Part shown: positions 54,504-64,000 of the stretch, piece by piece
Position numbering within the stretch: position 1 is the stretch's first letter
How the letters are laid out: each line of letters begins with the position of its first letter
NCBI RefSeq assembly: GCF_020783335.1
Contig: NZ_CP086068.1
Location: 2,046,001 to 2,110,000, forward strand
Origin: Mucilaginibacter daejeonensis
Lineage (GTDB): Bacteria > Bacteroidota > Bacteroidia > Sphingobacteriales > Sphingobacteriaceae
Length of the DNA: 64,000 nucleotides
Reading direction: 5' to 3'
Notes under the pieces: generated by a model
What the model was told of the DNA's origin: nothing
The model's input: the letters and a program-made list of their open reading frames with translations, nothing else
Databases searched by the model: none
Translations under genes and position numbers: made by a program

Positions 54504-55544
54504 TTAATAGAAATCGTAGCAACGTTTAGCACCCTGAAATTTGGAAGGTGTATTGCGCGATGGGAGAGTGGTCTCATATCCTAAGCTACCCTCGCTGCTG
54601 CCGCTGGTATTGCTGTAGTTAAGCTTGGAGGTCGGTGCATCATGACTAAGGCCGAAGCGTAGTTTCTCATGTCCTTCGCGGTTGATCGGCAGGTCAAATA
54701 TGAATGACAGTACGAATGAGCTTGGTCCGGCCTGACCGCCGCTGCGGTACCATAGACCGGCATTCACACTACGGCGTTTGTATTGAGCACCAGCACTTAC
54801 CGATGATGATGTGCCCTGCTTGTAATACACCACCGAAGGGATGAAGTATGATTTTTCATCATCGTCCATGTTGTCATACGGGTTCAGGTCCATACGGTAG
54901 CTCAGGTGACCGGTGGCACGCATAGGCATTTTTTGAGGCGAGCCGCTAAATGATTCGTTAGGACGGTTGATGTGCTGCAGGGCACCACCCGCCATAAAGT
55001 TGCCGGCCACCAGGTTGATACCCGCACCGGAGTCAAAGTAGTAACGGTTGCTCAGGGCACCCAGGTCGGCCGCAGAGGTCGAGCCGGGGATATAACCTAA
55101 ACGCGGGTCCAACTGATCACCGAACACCAGCTTGCTGCGGTCGATGCTGCGGTTCCCTATACCAGCCTGTAAACCAAATGATAACACATAATTATCTCCA
55201 CCCACGCTGTATGAATAGATACCTGCCAGGTTGTTGCGAAGGTAGTACGCCGTACCTTCGTTGGCACGTGTGAACATCAGACCTATACCACCTCCAAATT
55301 GCGGTACGTTGTAATCGATAGAGGCGGTCATGTAACGTAACGTTCCTGGTAACGATGACCACTGATTACGGTAGATCATATTGATCCGTAGGTCGCCCTC
55401 GAACTGCCCGTTCAAGGCAGGGTTAAGATACACCGGTGAATTAAAAAATTGCGAATACTGGTGATCCTGAGCCCTGGTGATCATGCTTGCCAGTAACATC
55501 ACGGCGGCCAATAAATAGTTCTTCATGCTGTCCATCTTCCTCAT
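54504..55544 (-). CDS. PorP/SprF family type IX secretion outer-membrane protein (second copy)
   Basis: 346 residues. A signal peptide (MKNYLLAAVMLLASMITRAQ) precedes the hallmark start QDHQYSQFFNSPVYLNPALNG. Alternating polar and hydrophobic strands fill the rest, and the final residues CYDFY carry a terminal aromatic as in barrel proteins. Two upstream ATGs (55544 and 55535) and the one at 55526 are in frame; 55526 gives the cleanest signal peptide. It is the second gene of the operon headed by the PKD adhesin (13-bp gap) and is likely the dedicated membrane partner of that cargo. Confidence 0.93.
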   Translation of the reverse strand: MRKMDSMKNYLLAAVMLLASMITRAQDHQYSQFFNSPVYLNPALNGQFEGDLRINMIYRNQWSSLPGTLRYMTASIDYNVPQFGGGIGLMFTRANEGTAYYLRNNLAGIYSYSVGGDNYVLSFGLQAGIGNRSIDRSKLVFGDQLDPRLGYIPGSTSAADLGALSNRYYFDSGAGINLVAGNFMAGGALQHINRPNESFSGSPQKMPMRATGHLSYRMDLNPYDNMDDDEKSYFIPSVVYYKQGTSSSVSAGAQYKRRSVNAGLWYRSGGQAGPSSFVLSFIFDLPINREGHEKLRFGLSHDAPTSKLNYSNTSGSSEGSLGYETTLPSRNTPSKFQGAKRCYDFY

Positions 55545-55557
55545 CTGTCTCTTCTTA

Positions 55558-58500
55558 CTATCTTATCAGGTGTATGGCTCCCGTGCGTCGAGGCACTGAT
55601 GATCCGTACGTCATTCCTTTCCAGTCGCCACCGTTAATGTACTTGGCCTCTATTTGCCATATATACACGCCCTGAGGTAATGGTGCGCCTCTGAATGTTC
55701 CGTCCCATCCGTCAGCAGGTTCACCGCGCTCTGTCAGCTTATCGGTCTCCCAAACCATTTGCCCATAGTTGTTAAATATGCGCATGTGCCATTCCTTCAA
55801 ACCTGATCCCTTGGCCATGAACGTTCTGAGTTCATTGTTAAGGCTGCCTGGTGTAAAGGCATTAGGTACAAATAGTTGTCCTGGTGTGCCTGTTATACGG
55901 ACGTAGTGAACTTTAGTTGTGCCGCAATAAGCATTTGTTGTAGTTAAAGTGACCTTATATAAGCCGGTATCAGCATATGTGTGATCAGGGTTCTGTTGAG
56001 TAGATGTGCCGCCATCACCAAAGTTCCATTTCCAGCTTTTAGCGCCGTTGGTGCTAAGGTCCTGGAACGAGAACTGGTAGTTCGGATAAGTTTGCACACT
56101 ATCAGGCCTTGCCCTGAACTCCGTGATCGAGGGAGACTGCACGGTCACGGTACGGGTCACGGTCTCGGTACAGCCCGTGGTACGATTGGTCACGGTCAGC
56201 TTCACGGTATAAGGTGATGCCGTGTGATCGTAGGTGTGTGCCGGAGGTGTACGCAATGTTGACGTGTTAGGGTTCTCAGGCGTAGCTTTAGGGTCACCAA
56301 AATCCCAGGTATACATCAGGTCATCCAACGAGGAACCGGCCGGAGCAGGAGTATTATTCACAAAATTGACGGTCAAAGTGGTACAGCCTACGCCGTTGTC
56401 AAAAGTGAAAGCAGGCTTAGGTCTTTCCGACACGATGATGGTCAAACCTTGCGAGGCCACGTTCTGCGCACAATCATTGCTCGCGAACAACACCACCTGG
56501 TAGGTGCCAGGCTTGGTGAAGGTGTGCATCAAATCATCAGTATTGGTCGTGGTCGTATTGGCTGTCTCATCACCCCAGTCGATGCGGTAGGTCACGCCAC
56601 CCTGGCTGGTGTTCTTAAAGTTCACGGTATGCGGTGCACAACCAAAACGTTCGCCTGCGGTACGTACACTAATGCCCGAGAACAACGTACGTGGAGTTAC
56701 CTGGATTGGCACTGAAGCACTACGGCCAACGCCGCAGGTGGTCTGCGCTTCCATATACACATTAAAGTTACCCTCGTTAGGCAGAGTAATGGTCTGCTGG
56801 GTCTTATTGGTGACGGTGATCGGAGCTACGGCCTCACTACCGGTGGCATCGATCACGTGGTAAACATATTTGTCATTGGTTCCGGGCGATATATTGTCGA
56901 TCACCAAAGCGAATGGGGCACAACCCGTAACGCTCTTAGGCGCTATGCGGGCGATCGGCACAGCTGGTTTGATCAGTACAGTACTGGTCATCTCGGTAAC
57001 GCTACAAGGTGTGGTAGCCACCAGCTTTATCTCGTAAATGCGGTCCTTGCCATCGGTACCAGCGGCAAAGGTCACCGGGTCGGGCTGGGCCTTGGTAGAG
57101 GTGATGCCGTTACCGAAATCCCACAGGTAAGTACCTGCGGTAAGCGGGGTGCTGGTATTGGTGAAGTTCACCGCTACGGTACCACAGTTCTGTGTAGCAC
57201 TTTGCGTAAAGCTGGCGGTCACCTGCTTGGTAGTGGTAAAATTATGGCTGAATACCGCCGACTCACAACCGAACTTACTGGTCACGATCAAACGGATTTC
57301 TACCGTGGCACCATCAGTAGCGATAGTATAACCAGGGAAATCAATACCGGTACCGATCACCTGACCATTGGCGTACCAGGTATATTGATCGTTCACGTCA
57401 GGGTATGGTGCGGCTTTGATATTCTGTGGGGTAAGTACGAATGGGTAACATCCGGCGTCGCTCACGAACTTGTATTCTGATCTGGCGTTCGGATTTACGG
57501 TGATCGATACCACGTTACTGATGTTGGCCTGTACACCGTTGCACAGCATCGAGCTTACGATACGGCGATACATGATGTTCTTTACCAGCACCGGTGTCAT
57601 ATAGTTAGCGCCGGTAGCATCGGTGATGTTGGCCCAGGTAGCGCCACCGTCTATACTGCTTTGCCACTGATACATGTAGTTACCATCAGCACCGGCTGGG
57701 GTGCTGCCATTGATCTGGCCGGCAGATGTATTTACACAGGTGGTTAGCTGACCGGTGCTGATGCTGTTACCTGATATAGCAGGCTGAACCACCGCGCGAA
57801 CGATATTACTTTTAGCCTCGGTACACGAGCCTGAGCTAACCGACCTGCGGAAATAAGTGCTCTCGGTGATCACCATGTTTAGGTCCTTAGCGGTTTGAGC
57901 CGATAGTACCGTCCAGGTCTGCCCGTCAACGCTGCTTTCCCAAACATAGTTGTAAGAGCCACTGCCACCGCTCGGTGTGTTGCCATTTACAGTAACATTG
58001 ACGCCGGCACAGGTAGTGGCTACCGGTAAGGTCACCACGTTGTTGCTGACATCAGGATTATTGGTCACCTTCACGTCAGCATATTGTATGGTACATTGTG
58101 CCGCACCCGAAATACTCCATCTAAAAACGTAGGTCTGTCCTGGCTGTAAGCCACTTACCTGGGTATCGAATTTAGAAGCATCGGCAAACGTCACACCGCT
58201 TTGGCCCGAGGTAAGCGTCCAATTACCGGTAAAGTTTCCAGGGTCATTACCCTGCAGTTTGTAAGTAGGTTGGCTACACAGCACTGCATCCGCACCAGCA
58301 TTGGCCGCTGGGACTTGCGGTTGCACGGTGATGGTGATCGTTCTCACTTCGCCATTACACATGTCGCTTGAGGCTGTATTTACGGGAGTGATGGTATAGG
58401 TCACGGTACCTACGCTGGTACTGTTATTGATCAATTGCTGATCGATCAGTTGTTTGGCTACCGGGGTGGTTTGGTCAGTTGCGCCGGTCACGCCACCGGT

Positions 58501-61119
58501 CACGGCCGCCGTCCAGGTGTATTGAGTAGTGCTGATGTTAGAGCTCAGTTTGATACCCGCGCTTGATCCGCTACAAACCGTATTGTTAGCCGGGCCTACA
58601 ACGGTGATCACTGGCTTAGGGGCTATGGTAACGGTCAAGTTGAACGGAACTCCATCGCAACCATTGGCTTGTGGAGTTATGGTATAAATAACGGTAGCGT
58701 TGCTGGTGGTAGATGAGTTGGTGATCACATCATTGATCGGACCAGAACCCGAAGTGGCAAAACCGGCCGCGCTTGGTGAGCTCAGGCTCACTACCCAGTT
58801 ATAAGTGCTGCCCGCCACGGTCGACTCTGGCGTGTAATTAACGGCACTGCCGGTACAGATGGTCTTGGCATTGGCGGTGGTCACCGTGTTGGATGGATTG
58901 ATCTTCACGGTCACTTCATCGCTAATGGTCTGGCAATCGCCCGGCAATGAAGTGGTAATGGTCACCACTAATTTCACCTGACCAGCGGCACGGTCGGCGG
59001 CACTTGGCGTGTATACAGGGTTCAAGGCATTCTTATTGTTAAATGAACCGGTGCCTGTAGTGCTCCAGGTCAGCGTATTATAAACTCCATTTACTGATGA
59101 ATTCAATTGTACGAGGTCGGCCGCACACACGGTTTGATCGGGTCCTGCGGTCAGGGTAGGTGCCTCCTTAAAGGTAATGTGCTGTATTTGCGAGGTAGTG
59201 GTACCGCAATCATTAGTGTGCTTCACCGACACTTCGTAAGTACCAAAGTCAGGGAAGGTGATCTCGGGATATTGGCTGTTGGCTGTGGTGCCATTGGCAA
59301 ATACGGCCGCTGCGATACCGTTCTGTCCGGTCACTGTCCATTGGAAGGTGTTCGGCTTGATGTCAACACTACCCGTAAGCGTGGTGCGGGTAGGGCTGTT
59401 CGCCAGGTCATTAAATTTCAAGGTTTGGCCTTTGCCGCAAAGTGACAGGTCAGGTGATAAAGCGGCTACCGGCAGCGCAGTTATGGTGATAGACTTAACA
59501 GGGCTTTTAACGATGCCGCACGGCGAGTTAGTGATCTCCACGTATATATCGTAAACACCCGGATTGGCAAAAAGGAATTGTGGAACAGGGCTTAAAGCCG
59601 TGGTACCGTTAGCATAGGTCACCCCGGTAGATGGGGTAACGGTCCATTTATAGTTATAAACGTCACCACAAATTGCATCGGTAACTGATTGGTTGACCGG
59701 GGTAACAGGACCACTGTTGCTGCATCGTGTAGCATCTATGCTGAACGCAGCTGTTGGCGGGTCGGTAACACAAACATCCAAGGTGGCGTTGGTAGGAGGA
59801 CAGTCGCTTTGCGTGTTCTCCAGCTCAATGGTCACTTTGTGCTGACCGCGGGTGGTAAAGGTCCAGGTAAATTTCTCGGTCAGTTTTTTGCCCGTAGCCT
59901 TTGGCACACCGTCAACATACCAAGTGTATGATGCATCGTTGAACTTACAGCCCGCGCTGCTGCTGCTTGAAGTAGCGGTTTGGCCAGGATCTGACGTGTT
60001 GGTGAAGGTCACCGGATTATTTACGCAGATACGTACAGGGCCGTTAAGGCTATTTTTGGGAGGAAGTAAAATCGTTTGGTTAGTGATGATCGTGTTGGGG
60101 TTATCAGCATTGGCCGGTGGAGGACAATAGGGATTGTTCAGGCTGAACTTCACCATGAACTGGTTGGTCACGGTGCCCTTATCGTTCTTCGCACCACATG
60201 ACGATTTCAAATAGCGGTGAGCTAAGTGGCCACCCAGCAAACGGATCTGCGCGTAGGTGAAGTCCTGGCTCAAACCGTCGCCCCATGATACGGTGTAGCG
60301 GCTACCCGGATAGTTGCGTTGGATACCGGCTTGGGTAGTGATATCAACGTTGTAGGTCACTTCAGCCTCGCCATCCTGCAAACATTTAGAGCCCGAGTTT
60401 TGCGCACCAAAGATGATGTTAACGATGTTATTGATCAGCAGGTATGAACGTGTACCTACCACCCCATTGCTGTTCACGGCCTTTACGGTCACGGTGTAGC
60501 TTGAAGCCGACAGAGCGGGTGATTGACCGATAGGCGCTATAGCGATCACGCCGCCTTCGCTTTGCAAGGTCATGTCGTTGAACAGCGTAGCGGTGACCGT
60601 GTGGGTGCTGCTCAGCGTGCTGGTGAAATTAAATTTAGAACCGTTCTGACCAATACAGGTGCCAAAAACTTCTGCTGATGCCGATGATGTATTGGTACAA
60701 GCGGCAGCCGCTTTGAAACCAGCCGCCGCATTGATGGTGAACGGTGTTGAAGGCGCGCTTATAGTAGCCGGGTTGCTGGTTTGTACGCGAACACGATAAC
60801 CGGTACCGGCCACTGCATTGGTAGGGATGGTGCCGTTCACAAAGCCGGTAAAATATCCTGTGAATGAACCTATTAAGGTGGGCGTTGTAAAGTTCCCGTT
60901 AGCGTCTGACAGAAACAGGTCATAACGGTTATTGAGTGCTATCGCCGCGGTGCTTTCATCGACCTTGATCTCGGCCGAAATGCTTGAACCCTGACCATAA
61001 GGCCCCGGGTCAACATTACGAATAGTTACAGTTTGAGCGGATACTGATTCTGCAATTGCCGTTATCACCCCTAACACTAAAACCAACCCTACAAAAAAAC
61101 GGATAAATGTTCTCACCAT
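55558..61119 (-). CDS. Giant PKD-domain protein with gliding-motility C-terminal sorting domain
   Basis: An 1853-residue predicted surface protein. A signal peptide ends at VSAQT (about residue 29). Many Ig/PKD-like domains follow, with repeated signatures such as NTSDPGQTATSS, PQFLFANPGVYDIYVEI, YLWDFGNGI, DWGDETANTT, YTWDFGDP and WKWNFGDGGTS, the last group being classic PKD W-x-F-G-D-G motifs. The C-terminal 100 residues are a gliding-type sorting domain (FVPNAFTPGSLNNELRTF, FNNYGQMVWETD, GWDGTFRGAPLPQGVYIWQI). It is probably exported by the type IX system and either cell-surface-attached or released; the ligand is unknown. It heads an operon with PorP/SprF. Confidence 0.92.
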   Translation of the reverse strand: MVRTFIRFFVGLVLVLGVITAIAESVSAQTVTIRNVDPGPYGQGSSISAEIKVDESTAAIALNNRYDLFLSDANGNFTTPTLIGSFTGYFTGFVNGTIPTNAVAGTGYRVRVQTSNPATISAPSTPFTINAAAGFKAAAACTNTSSASAEVFGTCIGQNGSKFNFTSTLSSTHTVTATLFNDMTLQSEGGVIAIAPIGQSPALSASSYTVTVKAVNSNGVVGTRSYLLINNIVNIIFGAQNSGSKCLQDGEAEVTYNVDITTQAGIQRNYPGSRYTVSWGDGLSQDFTYAQIRLLGGHLAHRYLKSSCGAKNDKGTVTNQFMVKFSLNNPYCPPPANADNPNTIITNQTILLPPKNSLNGPVRICVNNPVTFTNTSDPGQTATSSSSSAGCKFNDASYTWYVDGVPKATGKKLTEKFTWTFTTRGQHKVTIELENTQSDCPPTNATLDVCVTDPPTAAFSIDATRCSNSGPVTPVNQSVTDAICGDVYNYKWTVTPSTGVTYANGTTALSPVPQFLFANPGVYDIYVEITNSPCGIVKSPVKSITITALPVAALSPDLSLCGKGQTLKFNDLANSPTRTTLTGSVDIKPNTFQWTVTGQNGIAAAVFANGTTANSQYPEITFPDFGTYEVSVKHTNDCGTTTSQIQHITFKEAPTLTAGPDQTVCAADLVQLNSSVNGVYNTLTWSTTGTGSFNNKNALNPVYTPSAADRAAGQVKLVVTITTSLPGDCQTISDEVTVKINPSNTVTTANAKTICTGSAVNYTPESTVAGSTYNWVVSLSSPSAAGFATSGSGPINDVITNSSTTSNATVIYTITPQANGCDGVPFNLTVTIAPKPVITVVGPANNTVCSGSSAGIKLSSNISTTQYTWTAAVTGGVTGATDQTTPVAKQLIDQQLINNSTSVGTVTYTITPVNTASSDMCNGEVRTITITVQPQVPAANAGADAVLCSQPTYKLQGNDPGNFTGNWTLTSGQSGVTFADASKFDTQVSGLQPGQTYVFRWSISGAAQCTIQYADVKVTNNPDVSNNVVTLPVATTCAGVNVTVNGNTPSGGSGSYNYVWESSVDGQTWTVLSAQTAKDLNMVITESTYFRRSVSSGSCTEAKSNIVRAVVQPAISGNSISTGQLTTCVNTSAGQINGSTPAGADGNYMYQWQSSIDGGATWANITDATGANYMTPVLVKNIMYRRIVSSMLCNGVQANISNVVSITVNPNARSEYKFVSDAGCYPFVLTPQNIKAAPYPDVNDQYTWYANGQVIGTGIDFPGYTIATDGATVEIRLIVTSKFGCESAVFSHNFTTTKQVTASFTQSATQNCGTVAVNFTNTSTPLTAGTYLWDFGNGITSTKAQPDPVTFAAGTDGKDRIYEIKLVATTPCSVTEMTSTVLIKPAVPIARIAPKSVTGCAPFALVIDNISPGTNDKYVYHVIDATGSEAVAPITVTNKTQQTITLPNEGNFNVYMEAQTTCGVGRSASVPIQVTPRTLFSGISVRTAGERFGCAPHTVNFKNTSQGGVTYRIDWGDETANTTTTNTDDLMHTFTKPGTYQVVLFASNDCAQNVASQGLTIIVSERPKPAFTFDNGVGCTTLTVNFVNNTPAPAGSSLDDLMYTWDFGDPKATPENPNTSTLRTPPAHTYDHTASPYTVKLTVTNRTTGCTETVTRTVTVQSPSITEFRARPDSVQTYPNYQFSFQDLSTNGAKSWKWNFGDGGTSTQQNPDHTYADTGLYKVTLTTTNAYCGTTKVHYVRITGTPGQLFVPNAFTPGSLNNELRTFMAKGSGLKEWHMRIFNNYGQMVWETDKLTERGEPADGWDGTFRGAPLPQGVYIWQIEAKYINGGDWKGMTYGSSVPRRTGAIHLIR

Positions 61120-61307
61120 CGACTCTTATCTATTTGAACGACCGCACTCTATCTTTGCGGTTGCTCACTTTTACGGTAAGAGCCAGGAAAGGTTATCCGT
61201 TCATTTACACTTTTTTGGGGTCATATGAACGTAAGGCAGCAGTGTTGTAGTTCCACGATCAGCGAATTAGATCTGATGACGTTATCCGTTTTCTTCTCTC
61301 AGAAAGC

Positions 61308-62546
61308 TTATCCAAAAAATAGATATGATACCAGAATAGCGGCAATAGCACCAGCCAGATCAGCGATCAAACTGGCAGGGATCACATAGCGGGTACGCTT
61401 AACGCTCACCGAGCCAAAATATAAAGCCACCATATAGAACGTGGTGTCTGCTGCGCCATATAACACGCTTGACAGGTGTCCTACAAAACTGTCAGGACCG
61501 AATACCTTCATGTTATCAAGCATCAGCCCACGCGCACCAGAAGCACTTAGCGGGCGCATGAGGGCGATAGGTAGCACATCAGTAAAGCGGGTATCCATAT
61601 TGAAATGGCCGAATACCCACTTAAAGGCATCGGTTATGTAAAGCAATGCTCCCGAGTTGCGGAACACGCTCACGCCTACCAGCATGGCCACCAGGTAAGG
61701 GATGATCTTGACCGAGGTCTCAAAGCCACCGATAGCGCCTTCAATAAAGGCCTCGAACACATTGACCTTTTTGCGGGCTGCACCCAACACGAACAGCACG
61801 GGTATGAGGAAGAGTATAAGGTTACTCGATACTTTCGATACGGTACCGATCTGCTCCTTAGTAAGGCAAGCGGCAAAATACCATACCAGCAGACCGATAA
61901 AGGCGGTAAGTCCTAATAGCCAGCTCATTACCACGCGGTCAAAAAGGTTGATCTTTTGTTTGATGGCTACTACAAGTAAACCTGCAAGTGTGGCTACATA
62001 TGTTGCTATGATACAGGGAATAAAGATATCCGTTGGATCGTGTGAACCCAATATAGCTCGCTGGGCAATAATGCTTATGGGTAATATGGTCAACCCCGAG
62101 GCATGCAGCACCATAAAAAGGATCTGTGCATTGGAGGCGGTGTCTTTTTGAGGATTAAGCTCCTGTAGACCGGCCATGGCCTTGAGACCAAATGGTGTTG
62201 CGGCATTATCAAGACCCAACAGATTAGTCGAAAAATTCATCATCATTTGGCCGGCGGCCGGATGGTTACGTGGCACTTCAGGGAACAAGCGTTGAAAGAA
62301 GGGCCCCACGATGCGGGATAAGAAGTTGATTGCACCGGCCTTTTCGCCCACCCGCATGATGCCTAACCAAAAAGCCATGGTACCGGCCAAGGGTAGGGCA
62401 ATGTCCATCACGGATGCTTTTGATGAATCGAATATGCCATCGATCAATACCTTAAAGATCTCGGTATCGCCAAGAAAGATCAGCTTGAAAAGCGCGATCA
62501 CAAAGGCGATCACGAAAAAACTTATCCAAATGTAATTGAGTGCCAT
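61308..62546 (-). CDS. SpmA-SpmB fusion, nucleoside recognition (Gate) domain membrane protein
   Basis: A 412-residue polytopic protein joining the two spore-maturation proteins SpmA and SpmB. The first half has FDSSKASVMDIALPLAGTMAFW and MMMNFSTNLLGLDNAATPFG. The second has FIEGAIGGFETSVKIIPYLVAM and LPIALMRPLSASGARG. In sporeformers these affect core dehydration; in non-sporulating Bacteroidota the function is unknown but transport is likely. It starts 20 bp after the small secreted protein at 62567 on the same strand, so they form an operon. Confidence 0.92.
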   Translation of the reverse strand: MALNYIWISFFVIAFVIALFKLIFLGDTEIFKVLIDGIFDSSKASVMDIALPLAGTMAFWLGIMRVGEKAGAINFLSRIVGPFFQRLFPEVPRNHPAAGQMMMNFSTNLLGLDNAATPFGLKAMAGLQELNPQKDTASNAQILFMVLHASGLTILPISIIAQRAILGSHDPTDIFIPCIIATYVATLAGLLVVAIKQKINLFDRVVMSWLLGLTAFIGLLVWYFAACLTKEQIGTVSKVSSNLILFLIPVLFVLGAARKKVNVFEAFIEGAIGGFETSVKIIPYLVAMLVGVSVFRNSGALLYITDAFKWVFGHFNMDTRFTDVLPIALMRPLSASGARGLMLDNMKVFGPDSFVGHLSSVLYGAADTTFYMVALYFGSVSVKRTRYVIPASLIADLAGAIAAILVSYLFFG

Positions 62547-62566
62547 AGCGGTGTGGTCGTGTCAGA

Positions 62567-63055
62567 TCAGTTATAAGTGGTGATGGCCTTGTCAGACACG
62601 ATGCGGATATCGTGGTCGCGTTTAATAGGATTGTAAGGCATCTTATCGGTAGAGGTATAATAGATGTTGCCAAGATCCTTGACCTTGTAATTCAGTATGC
62701 CAGAGCTTTCATCTTTGCTGAGCACAAAAGGCTCAATGGAATTGATGACCAGGTTCACCTGCTGTATCTCATCGGTGGCTATATATATGTACACCCGTCT
62801 GCCATCGGCCCTGATCTCGACCTCCGATGTGCTGCCACCTGGCAGGCTTAGTTCATATTTGATACTCCCGGTAGTTTTGGTACCAATGGCTTTTTTGTTT
62901 TTTGATATGTAGCCCTTAGAGAGCATGAATTGGTCATCATGTTGAAGGTTGTTGGTGATCAGGTATACCATATCGTCATATGAGATCAGTTTTTGCTGCG
63001 CCTTGCAGGCCAAAGCGGTGAGGCAAAACATGGATATGGCAAGTATTCGTCGCAT
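62567..63055 (-). CDS. Small secreted hypothetical protein
   Basis: 162 residues from the ATG at 63055. It has a signal sequence MRRILAISMFCLTALACKAQ; cleavage after KAQ is more likely than lipidation because the residue at -3 to Cys is atypical. The mature part looks like a mixed alpha/beta domain (ISYDDMVYLITNNLQHDD, GSIKYELSLPGG, RRVYIYIATDE). I do not recognise the family. The longer frame from 63103 lacks a sensible signal sequence at its start. It is cotranscribed with the SpmA-SpmB fusion. Confidence 0.7.
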   Translation of the reverse strand: MRRILAISMFCLTALACKAQQKLISYDDMVYLITNNLQHDDQFMLSKGYISKNKKAIGTKTTGSIKYELSLPGGSTSEVEIRADGRRVYIYIATDEIQQVNLVINSIEPFVLSKDESSGILNYKVKDLGNIYYTSTDKMPYNPIKRDHDIRIVSDKAITTYN

Positions 63056-63167
63056 GGTTCGGTGTTGTATGATCAAGTACGGTACAGGTGTTAAAACTAT
63101 CATTTTTATGGTCTGTAAACAAAAAATTCAGTTCAAAATAATACATTAGCAAAGTTTACTAAAGCAT

Positions 63168-63605
63168 ATGCCTAACATAGAACTAAAACGTGTAAGCGCC
63201 GATTACGGCTTTGAAGCGACAGACGAGAACGGTCATACCGTGCGAATGGATACCAGCCCCGAGACCGGCGGGCAAAACTTTGGCGTTAGGCCCATGCAAA
63301 TGTTATTGATGGGTTTGGGCGGATGCTCGGCCATTGATGTGATCAGCATACTCAAAAAGCAGCGTCAAGAAGTACTGGACTATAGCATGAAGATCAGTGG
63401 TGATCGTGAGGCTGGCGTTGAACCTTCGCTTTGGAAAGAAATAAATATAGAGTTCCATTTACAGGGAAATATCGATGAGGACAAGGCTAAGCGTGCCGTT
63501 GAACTTTCGATAGGTAAATACTGTTCAGTGTCGGCCACGCTTGAAAAAGCAGGTGCTAAGGTCAACTGGCAAGTATTCATTCACTCTGGCCCTGGATCAA
63601 AATAA
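63168..63605 (+). CDS. OsmC family protein
   Basis: A 145-residue OsmC/Ohr-fold protein. The two redox cysteines are in GLGGCSAIDVISIL (about residue 49) and KYCSVSATLEKAG (about residue 113), spaced as in OsmC-type hydroperoxide reductases. It lacks the extra motifs of Ohr. It probably reduces organic peroxides in the cytoplasm. Six bp separate it from the sulfhydrylase gene, so both are likely cotranscribed. Confidence 0.92.
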   Translation: MPNIELKRVSADYGFEATDENGHTVRMDTSPETGGQNFGVRPMQMLLMGLGGCSAIDVISILKKQRQEVLDYSMKISGDREAGVEPSLWKEINIEFHLQGNIDEDKAKRAVELSIGKYCSVSATLEKAGAKVNWQVFIHSGPGSK

Positions 63606-63611
63606 CTACTA

Positions 63612-64000
63612 ATGTCAACTGATAATTTACACCCTTTAAGTAAGGCGATACGCATACGCGCCGAGAAAACGTTACAGAACGAGCACTCGTCGCCATTATA
63701 CCTGACCAGCAGCTTCACCTTTGATGAGGCCGAGGCCATGCGTGCCGCATTTGCCGACGAGACCGACGATAATATATATAGCCGTTTCAGCAACCCAACG
63801 GTAGATGAGTTCATTGCCAAGATGTGCGCCTTAGAGAACGCAGATGCAGGCTTTGCTACCTCTACTGGTATGAGCGCGGTATTTTCATCAATATTCGCAT
63901 TATTGCAACAAGGTGACCACCTGTTGTGCTGTAGTTCGGTTTTCGGCAGCACGTTCACCGTCGTGACCAAGTTCCTGCCTAAGTATGGCATCACCTGTAC
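63612..64000 (+). CDS. metZ: O-succinylhomoserine sulfhydrylase (MetZ-like), cut by window edge
   Basis: The first 129 residues of a Cys/Met metabolism PLP enzyme are visible. The blocks AIRIRAEKTLQNEHSSPLY, YSRFSNPTVDEF, LENADAGFATSTGMSAVFS and LLCCSSVFGSTFTVV match the gamma-family and, in particular, the O-succinylhomoserine sulfhydrylase branch. The PLP lysine lies beyond the edge. It would make homocysteine from O-succinylhomoserine and sulfide. A cystathionine gamma-synthase or methionine gamma-lyase assignment cannot be fully excluded from the N-terminus alone. Confidence 0.85.
   Translation, partial: MSTDNLHPLSKAIRIRAEKTLQNEHSSPLYLTSSFTFDEAEAMRAAFADETDDNIYSRFSNPTVDEFIAKMCALENADAGFATSTGMSAVFSSIFALLQQGDHLLCCSSVFGSTFTVVTKFLPKYGITC

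Noticed and set aside
54227-54577. Minus-strand frame of 116 codons in the gap upstream of cysE
   Set aside because: It crosses a strong terminator and the 3' end of the PorP gene, and its composition (many Cys, Ile, Phe) is not protein-like.
56857-57480. Plus-strand frame of 207 codons inside the PKD adhesin gene
   Set aside because: The opposite strand encodes well-defined PKD domains; this frame is a composition shadow.
61150-61157. TATCTTTG on the plus strand, a perfect -7 box
   Set aside because: No plus-strand gene follows; it lies just upstream of the minus-strand adhesin gene and no -33 box accompanies it, so it is probably chance.

Overview
The window looks like a chromosome segment of a Bacteroidota member, most likely Sphingobacteriaceae (Mucilaginibacter- or Pedobacter-like). 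The evidence is two type IX secretion (T9SS) loci with gliding-motility C-terminal domains and PorP/SprF partners, a DUF4290-murA pair, TAnnTTTG-type -7 promoter elements with weak Shine-Dalgarno signals, 7TM-DISM histidine kinases, and a CTnDOT-style integrase. The genus is an inference; no rRNA is present.

Positions 1-5263 look like one end of an integrated element next to tRNA-Pro(TGG). Reading outward from the tRNA there is a tyrosine integrase, an ORF6N-domain protein, a small orphan ORF, a phospholipase D-like protein with a long tryptophan-rich repeat region (its N-terminal part broken by one extra base), and the start of an McrB/ScoMcrA-type restriction protein that runs off the left edge. 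This is the accessory, defence-like part of the window, and by eye it is more AT-rich than the rest.

Positions 5.6-22.6 kb are mostly core: alaS, a TPM-domain protein with a small partner, an L,D-transpeptidase, a DinB-like protein, a dipeptide epimerase, DUF4290-murA (MurA has Asp in place of the fosfomycin-target Cys), an MFS transporter, folD, lepA, a fructosamine-kinase-like protein, a SRAP protein and a 2H phosphoesterase. Many units end in clear intrinsic terminators.

Positions 23.0-30.3 kb hold a T9SS cargo/membrane-partner operon: a giant adhesin with three exact-period 87-residue repeats, a PorP/SprF protein and a PorE-like OmpA protein. From 30.4 to 40.6 kb come an OtsA-OtsB fusion, DUF3820, CorA-WbqC, a lipid A-type acyltransferase followed by a GT2 glycosyltransferase, an MscS channel, aroQ and xerD. 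From 40.7 to 42.7 kb lies a radical-SAM plus TIGR03915-type pair linked in other genomes to uracil-DNA glycosylase, with a dyad over its promoter. A stand-alone UDP-glucose dehydrogenase follows.

Positions 44.5-52.1 kb are the least understood non-island block: a GNAT-like protein, an E1(ThiF)-nitroreductase fusion of the Rv1355c/MoeY type, then a 7TM-DISM histidine kinase, a receiver-kinase hybrid and two single receivers. From 52.2 kb on come cysM and cysE (preceded by an array of TGTAACA motifs), a second T9SS operon (1853-residue PKD adhesin and PorP/SprF), a SpmA-SpmB fusion with a small secreted protein, and OsmC followed by the start of a methionine-biosynthesis sulfhydrylase cut by the right edge.
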